Source: Nanobdellota archaeon (lineage in GTDB: Archaea > Nanobdellota > Nanobdellia > Pacearchaeales > GW2011-AR1). From it: a stretch of 30,834 nt of DNA. Below are positions 29,251 through 30,834 of the stretch, in pieces. The translations under genes and the position numbers were made by a program. Position 1 is the stretch's first letter. The number at the start of each line of letters is the position of its first letter. Below the pieces are notes generated by a model. That model did no database searches, was not told where the DNA came from, and was given only the letters and a program-made list of their open reading frames with translations. The DNA lies in contig JAUYDD010000088.1 of the NCBI GenBank assembly GCA_030704765.1, positions 1 through 30,834 on the forward strand. Direction: 5' to 3'.

Positions 29251-29278
29251 GTAAGATTAGTCTTACTGATATATAAAT
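29251..29278 (-). promoter_or_regulatory. Promoter and candidate operator of the toxin-antitoxin pair
   Basis: GTAAGA and TCTTAC form an inverted repeat with a 4-base centre (29251-29266), directly downstream of a TATA box reading TTTATATAT on the minus strand (29268-29278). This position lets a dimeric AbrB antitoxin cover the transcription start. Autoregulation is standard for such pairs. Confidence 0.55.
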
Positions 29279-29318
29279 GTTTGTATTTTAAAACTTTAGC
29301 AAGAATTTTAGACAATGT

Positions 29319-30353
29319 TGAGTCCTAATATTATTTCGCGTTCTTAATTCATACCATTTATTTTGTTCATCCATTTTCAACAAACCTCCAAAATACTCCC
29401 AATATAGATTCAGGTCTTCTTTTTCTTATAAAAGCTTCGTTGGGTGTTTCTGCCCATTCTAGATTTAATGCTCCGTGCAATCGGTTATTGTACCAATTAA
29501 TCCACTCCTTTAATGACTTAAATTTCCATCTGTGTCTATTATATTCTTGCCATAATCTTTCAAGCTTTCCATTTGTTTGAGGGTTTCTTACCCTCGATGG
29601 AACATATTGTATTCCTTTCTTTATCAAGAATCTTTCAAACTTTGATTTTGAATCTTTATTATAATTCTTTTTACCAGAACAGAATTCAGGTCCTCTGTCA
29701 GTATTTACTTGAAAGATTATTACATTGTGTTTCTTGGCCTCTTTAATTGCTAATTTCAAGGATTCAATAGAAATATCATTGTTGACTGCTCTCTTTGATT
29801 CAATCCCAGATAAGACTTTTCTTGATGCATCATCCAACTATAATATGCAATAAGGATGATCTTCACTTGTTCTATGACAATCTGCATGAATCAAGCTTCC
29901 AGAATGATGCCTTTCATATCTGCATCTTTTTCTCTGTTTCTGTAATTTTGGATTTGGAATAACCCATCCCCTCTCTTTCATGTAACTATATAACTTATTT
30001 TTTGGAACAGGGATTCCCCTGTTCTTTAATTCATAATATAATAATCTTTGACTTAATTTAGTATCTTCAAAAGCTATGTTAATAGCATTCTTTTGCTCAT
30101 CGGTAATCTGTGTTTTAGGTCTTCTTGATTTAGTTAGAGCTGGCATAATATTGGTAAGTTTATATCTTTTAATTATTTGCTGAACTCTTCTTTTAGAAAC
30201 ATTCATAGCTTCAGCAATATCTTCATTAGGCATTCTTTTTTTGCTTTTCCTAATAATCCACTTCATCTTTGTATTTGTAAGCTTAGTCATTCCAAGCTTA
30301 GAAAGATGCTCCAAACTAAAACCTAACTCAAAACGAAATAATTTCCGGACACT
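29319..30353 (-). mobile_element. IS481-like insertion sequence
   Basis: The element is about 1.03 kb, a usual IS481 size. The left end carries GTCC-TAAT-ATTATTTCG (29322-29338) and the right end, on the minus strand, GTCCGGAAATTATTTCG, forming an imperfect terminal inverted repeat of about 17-20 bases. No clear target-site duplication is visible. The transposase frame inside carries a TAG, so this copy is probably inactive. It lies directly upstream of the toxin-antitoxin promoter. Confidence 0.7.
29367..30290 (-). pseudogene. IS481-like DDE transposase interrupted by in-frame TAG
   Basis: The first part (ATG 30290) has an HTH domain with MPNEDIAEAMNVSKRRVQQIIKRY and an insertion-type HTH_32 region, then begins the rve domain with GSLIHADCH, the first catalytic Asp. 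A TAG at 29838-29840 follows HPYCIL, and the same frame continues as LDDASRKVL, NTDRGPEF (second Asp) and NGKLERLWQEYNRHRWKFKS (catalytic Glu). Removing that single stop gives an uninterrupted transposase of normal size, so it reads as a nonsense mutation, possibly TGG to TAG. Readthrough is not supported by anything seen. Confidence 0.82.
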
Positions 30354-30412
30354 ACATATCAGGAGAAGGCAACAATAGAAGAATTTATAGTCAATATATT
30401 CTATAAATAATT

Positions 30413-30736
30413 ATGATAGATATGGATAAATTTGGCAATAAAATATTTTATTCAAAATTTCAGATTCTACTTAAACAGGGAAATATTTTATTGAATCTAG
30501 GTTATTTTGAAAGAAAGAATAAACCTAATCTATTCTTCAAACATATCCCAGAAGGTTGGTTTAATGCGGATATGAGGGGAACAGCAGAAGTTCCAATATG
30601 GGAAGATACAGACCCTTTGTTCTATTGGAAATTTGATGATAATGTTCCTTTCTGGAAAAGAAGAAGACTAATTGAAGAAGAATTTCATAAATTAAACTTT
30701 AGCAAGAAATCCGTTCCCCTTTTAAGGGGCGGATGA
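30413..30736 (+). CDS. Unidentified protein ending inside an IS-end-like hairpin
   Basis: A 107-residue soluble protein without known motifs; HIPEGWFNADMRGTAEVPIWEDTDPLFYWKFDD (about 44-76) is rich in Trp, Asp and Pro and looks like a compact enzyme or binding domain edge. ATG 30413 and 30422 are both possible, the second better spaced from TATA-like boxes at 30384-30400. The last ten residues, KKSVPLLRGG, are read from the hairpin at 30711-30732, so the natural C-terminus may have been replaced. The gene starts 60 bases after the IS481-like element. Confidence 0.5.
   Translation: MIDMDKFGNKIFYSKFQILLKQGNILLNLGYFERKNKPNLFFKHIPEGWFNADMRGTAEVPIWEDTDPLFYWKFDDNVPFWKRRRLIEEEFHKLNFSKKSVPLLRGG
30711..30732 (+). 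repeat. IS200/IS605-end-like hairpin
   Basis: CCG-CCCCTT pairs with AAGGGG-CGG with a TT bulge and a TT loop. On the minus strand the flanks read CGACGCAATTCATCC and GGATTTCTTGC, a layout I associate with right or left ends of IS200/IS605-type elements. No transposase gene is in the visible sequence. Confidence 0.45.
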
Positions 30737-30783
30737 ATTGCGTCGTATTTCTCGCTAAATATATATTTCTCGATTGATTATGA

Positions 30784-30806
30784 TATTGGGCTTGATTTTA
30801 GCCCAA
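30784..30806. terminator. Hairpin after the unknown gene
   Basis: ATTGGGCT and AGCCCAAT form a perfect 8-bp stem with a 7-base loop, 47 bases after the stop at 30736. It may end transcription of the gene or belong to whatever lies beyond the window edge. Confidence 0.4.
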
Positions 30807-30834
30807 TGTATTTTCACAAATATAGTTGGAACTA

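Noticed and set aside
29838..29840. Pyrrolysine or other recoding at the TAG in the transposase
   Set aside because: There is no pyl gene in the window, other genes here use TAG as an ordinary stop (for example at 24066-24068), and the gene is a transposase in which nonsense decay is common.
28613..30353. One large composite transposon carrying the toxin-antitoxin pair
   Set aside because: The left-hand match is only about 8 bases, whereas a longer match to the right end lies at 29319-29338, giving a normal 1.03-kb element.

Overview
The window is low-GC DNA (roughly 30 %) from an archaeon, most likely a small-genome DPANN lineage of the Woesearchaeota/Pacearchaeota kind. This rests on a complete archaeal-type ribosomal protein cluster (with eS4, eL32, eL19, an aIF1/SUI1 factor, SecY and an EMC3-like insertase), prefoldin alpha, two enzymes of the archaeal AMP/type III Rubisco pathway, TATA boxes about 20-32 bases before many start codons (leaderless genes), and several small conserved proteins of a type I associate with DPANN genomes. 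TAA, TAG and TGA all act as stops. No rRNA, tRNA or CRISPR array was recognised.

Layout. 1-576: the tail of a gene, then hairpin-rich non-coding DNA with one copy of a 66-nt inverted-repeat element. 577-3432: ribose-1,5-bisphosphate isomerase, a small protein, then UMPH-1-type nucleotidase and prefoldin alpha (minus strand), and a VanZ-like membrane protein. 3753-17848: 25 genes all on the minus strand, read L3-L4-L23-L2-S19-L22-S17-L14-L24-S4e-L5-S14-S8-L6-L32e-L19e-L18-S5-S3-L29-SUI1-L30-L15-SecY-EMC3. The order is standard for archaea except that S3-L29-SUI1 has moved from between L22 and S17 to between S5 and L30. 18070-24661: YkgJ-like cysteine-cluster protein, a conserved unknown, an AI-2E family permease coupled to AMP phosphorylase, a Kef-type antiporter, a small unknown and a cysteine-rich exported protein. 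24720-28434: the second copy of the inverted-repeat element, a stomatin-like protein, and a group of exported or membrane-anchored surface proteins. 28500-30834: mobile and accessory DNA with a RelE/AbrB toxin-antitoxin pair, an IS481-like element whose transposase carries an in-frame TAG, and an unknown gene ending inside an IS200/IS605-like hairpin.

The most striking signal lies inside the ribosomal cluster. L14, L24 and S8, and in weaker form S14, are each preceded by a 100-130-nt intergenic leader with the same three-hairpin architecture. The last hairpin (GCTACA / TGTAGC arms) presents the Shine-Dalgarno bases GGAGG or AGAGG in its loop, a few bases before the ATG. Differences between copies include paired changes that keep the stems intact, which points to a conserved RNA structure controlling translation initiation or processing of selected subunits. 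Most other genes of the cluster are packed with overlaps or 1-20-base gaps and have no such leader.

The isomerase and the AMP phosphorylase, about 20 kb apart, are two of the three steps that turn AMP into 3-phosphoglycerate; the Rubisco itself is not in the window.
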